This document shows, one piece after another, positions 61,583 to 64,000 of a stretch of 64,000 bases of DNA; positions within the stretch are counted from its first letter, which is position 1, and each line of letters opens with the position of its first letter. The notes beneath the pieces were generated by a model that had not been told where the DNA came from, ran no database searches, and worked only from the letters and a program-made list of their open reading frames with translations. The stretch is from Metopolophium dirhodum. Its lineage: Eukaryota; Arthropoda; Insecta; Hemiptera; Aphididae. The stretch spans positions 31,782,447-31,846,446 of the forward strand of contig NC_083564.1 in assembly GCF_019925205.1 (NCBI RefSeq), read 5' to 3'. A program made the position numbers and the translations under genes.

Positions 61583-62700
61583 TTAGATATTTCCTAGTGA
61601 TAAAATTAAGCGAATACTAGGGTACTTATTACAAATTTGTGGAAATCTTAATATTATTGTTGTTGTATGTCTAGCCGGGGACACTGGAATTACACGTATT
61701 TAATTTATATATTTTGCAATCAAATAAATATTATAGGAATTATAATAGGAAACATGAAAATATTATTATTATAATATAATTTATAGGTACATATAATATT
61801 TATTAAATTCTAAATAAATTGAACGTCTTAAAAATATAAACGTAGTTCACGTTCACGTATTATTTGCAAAAAACGAGTGACGTTTACATAATCTTTCACT
61901 GTATATGAACGCGAACGCGTGAACGTGCGTTCATGAACGACGTTCTTTCCAAACACTGGTATTTTATAATTTACATATGATTGTACCTATACAATAAAAA
62001 TAAAAATATAATATAAATATTATTTTATATTATTACATATTTATGTCTGTCAACATAATAATATCTGGTTAGTGGTTACGCGCTTTTTAAGATTCATATT
62101 TTATAAATTAATATCAGATAGGTATATTATGATATTATAACAAACAACAATAATACGGCGCTTACGCGCATTAGACATTTAGACCGTACGGCGCCGGCCC
62201 CGGCGCGTCACGCGTGTTTTGAGTTTTCGTTCCGAAAAGTGGACAATATTTATTAATTTTATTGTACATTTGTACGTTCTCTCAGCACCGTACTTTTTTG
62301 ATCACTTAGTGTACAACAATAATATTTGGCTCAAAGTCAAAGTCCAGTTACGTCCAGCCGAGTTGCTTAAAAAATTGATTACATTTAATAGTTCACTAGA
62401 ATAGTAACATTTAGTGGACCTATCACGGACCACTAAATCTTATTTAAGCTCACTATTGAATCATTAAAATATTAAATGTTAATTTCTAACCAAAACGCGG
62501 CAAATGACAGTTAATGACGGGATAGGTGGTCATAATTCTTAAAACAATTTGTCATCGTCCCACACTCACTACACTATAATATGTCTCTATAGGTGCGAAA
62601 GAGTCCAGAGTCCAGACACAGTACATTAGTCCTAGTATCGACTATTAGATATAGCCCATATTCATTGTCCAAATATTATTTTAAATTAAATTTTTAAATG
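61583..62700. other. Spacer with GAACG-rich transposon remnant
   Basis: 61850-61960 is rich in GTTCACG/GAACGCG motifs in both orientations and ends TTTCCAAACACTGG, which resembles an inverted CAGTGTTTGG hAT end. The matching left end was not found. 62155-62215 is a short GC-rich island (CCGTACGGCGCCGGCCCC). No gene called. Confidence 0.4.
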
Positions 62701-63441
62701 AAATATTTTCGGTTTTAACGGATCCAGTGGAGTGTAGAGCTGTAGACCCATGCCAATGGCGGGGGGATCGGGGATCACCGTTGTTTTGCAAATCGCCGCC
62801 ACTGCGGGCAATTTCTGAATTCTGAAAGGGGGGGGACGCGCGCACGATACGCCGCCCTCGTCGGGTTGGCAAGCCTGTCGGTTGGCCCGCGGTGGTACCA
62901 GGCTGTTGTCGATTTGTTTTGATTATCCGATAATGTGAAAAAATGTTTTTCTCGTTCCCGTAGGGCTACAGAAGTACAGTATAGTTTTCGTCGGTTTTCG
63001 TTCTCGCGTCGTTGTTCGCGCTCACCCGCGCGTTATCCGACGACAGCCGCCGCTGACGCTGCCGCCGCCGCCGCCGCCGCCGACTACGACGACGACGACG
63101 ACGACGACGACGATCATCGCCGCGACAACGACGGCGACGCCTCGCTCCCGAGTGTGCCGACAGTTTCCGTCCTCCAGCCGCTTGCTCTTCGCGCCCATTC
63201 GCCATGTAAGAAGGAACCTCCGGTCAAAAGGCTCCTTGGCGTAACGGATATCGTCTCGCCTTCTACCGTTCCCGCTCGATTCCCGGGGCCAGAGCGTTCA
63301 CCGCTTGTTCACCGCCGAATATTATGCGTTTTGGCTCGACCGCAGTCGCCGTCGATCAAACATAGAGTAAGTGGCTTGTTGCTGCCGTTGGAGGCTCGCG
63401 TGCGGATCGGTCGTTCGGTCGTAGGTACGTCAGGGCCGTAG
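62701..63441 (+). promoter_or_regulatory. GC-rich block, probable promoter and first exon of a gene extending right
   Basis: This block stands out from the AT-rich window by its high CpG and GC content. A GTACAGT initiator-like site lies near 62974. Consensus donors occur at 63204 (CCATGTAAGA) and 63367 (AGAGTAAGT). An open frame runs 62935-63441 (168 codons) with an Ala run and then an Asp run encoded by GCC and GAC trinucleotide repeats at about 63050-63115. It may be an untranslated first exon or a short upstream frame. If the 63204 donor is used, the ATG would be split across the intron. No protein family was recognised, and no downstream exon lies in the window. Confidence 0.35.
63058..63114. 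repeat. (GCC)n/(GAC)n trinucleotide repeat
   Basis: About seven GCC units, then about ten GAC units, with one TAC between. Located in the GC-rich block. Confidence 0.85.
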
Positions 63442-64000
63442 GGTTGTACGTGACCGTTATCGCTGGGTTACCCCCGACCAATGGAGAGGGGAGACCCGGT
63501 GAACTTGACTCCCGCGTATTTCACTGCACGTCAAGCGGAATGCGCTTTTGGGAAATTTTTGCCCCTCCCCTTAAAGTCTGGTGGCTGGGTGTCTGCAACC
63601 CATCTCTGGTTCGTCTTTAAAAAATAGACGACTCTGTGCTCGTATACGGAGGCATCTGTGCTGCTGTGAATGTGGATTGTTTGCAACAGTCCGTATGTAT
63701 CGGCTACCAATCTTGTGTCAGATGTAATGCATAGTTTGGGGTGCCGGACAAATTTATTTTTTGTTTGTATTGTTTATCATCCAATATTCTCAAATGTGCC
63801 CTAAAATATTGGACTGTAATTTTTCTTTTTAAACTTTCAGCTGTTTTTTTTAACTTTCAGAACTTTAATGATCAAATCAGATTGCCTTTAGTCTCATCTA
63901 TATATTACTTTTGTTTGATTTTTCTTAAGTTGTATGCAACACAAAGTATTTTTTATTATAAAAATAAACAATTTCATACATCAATGCACTTTGATACGTT
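63442..64000. other. Right edge: probable intron or intergenic
   Basis: GC content falls back to background. An acceptor-like TTTTTTAACTTTCAG lies near 63846-63860, but no open exon follows before a stop. Nothing else was recognised. Confidence 0.35.

Noticed and set aside
62966..63205. Arg-rich minus-strand frame
   Set aside because: Antisense translation of the GAC/GCC trinucleotide repeats.
1..64000. CRISPR arrays, bacterial operons or integrated viral genes
   Set aside because: No regularly spaced repeats, no ribosome-binding-site operons, and no recognisable viral proteins were seen.

Overview
The window looks like nuclear DNA from an aphid or a close hemipteran relative. The reasons are inference from the sequence: it is strongly AT-rich, the genes have many short GT-AG introns (often 60-120 nt), the proteins are insect-like, and the intergenic DNA is packed with decayed DNA transposons and tRNA-derived SINEs of the sort I associate with aphids. 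No bacterial, operon or CRISPR features were seen. Most genes were rebuilt exon by exon by hand. Each junction was checked for splice dinucleotides and for reading phase, and exon lengths sum to a multiple of three in every complete model.

Layout. 1-76 is the end of a partial exon, and 3619-5215 is the 3' end of an unrecognised plus-strand gene. 5825-9964 (minus) is a four-exon gene for an insulin-family peptide precursor. 10357-17710 (minus) is the 15-exon beta-coatomer gene. 18827-19409 (plus) is a small unrecognised gene. 19.4-24.2 kb is repeat-rich. 24411-26230 (plus) is a secreted cuticle-type protein with AVPYG repeats and a TATA promoter. 29238-31236 (plus) is a galactose-3-O-sulfotransferase-like Golgi enzyme. 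It lies tail to tail with PRPF3 (31384-36328, minus), a U4/U6 snRNP protein. CCDC13 (38943-41831, plus) lies tail to tail with mitochondrial TFB2M (42343-44190, minus). TFB2M is head to head with a PELP1/Rix1-like ribosome-biogenesis gene (44690-47951, plus) across a 499-bp shared promoter. 50082-55606 (minus) is eIF2A, which carries a probable U12-type AT-AC intron. 55.6-62.1 kb is transposon-dense. 62.7-63.5 kb is a GC-rich block, probably the promoter and first exon of a gene running off the window.

Most genes are unrelated housekeeping genes in ordinary eukaryotic arrangement: vesicle coat, splicing, translation, mitochondrial transcription, ribosome assembly and a ciliary coiled-coil protein. 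The accessory content is the repeats. An unclassified family (called Rpt-A here) recurs at least six times, once inserted into an older copy of itself. There are hAT-type elements with 8-bp target duplications, piggyBac-type foldbacks at TTAA, three copies of a tRNA-derived SINE, a 5S-rRNA-like repeat and a LINE remnant. The strongest leads are the insulin-like peptide with atypical B-chain cysteine spacing, the AT-AC intron in eIF2A, and a 40-bp perfect hairpin flanked by an exact 8-bp duplication.
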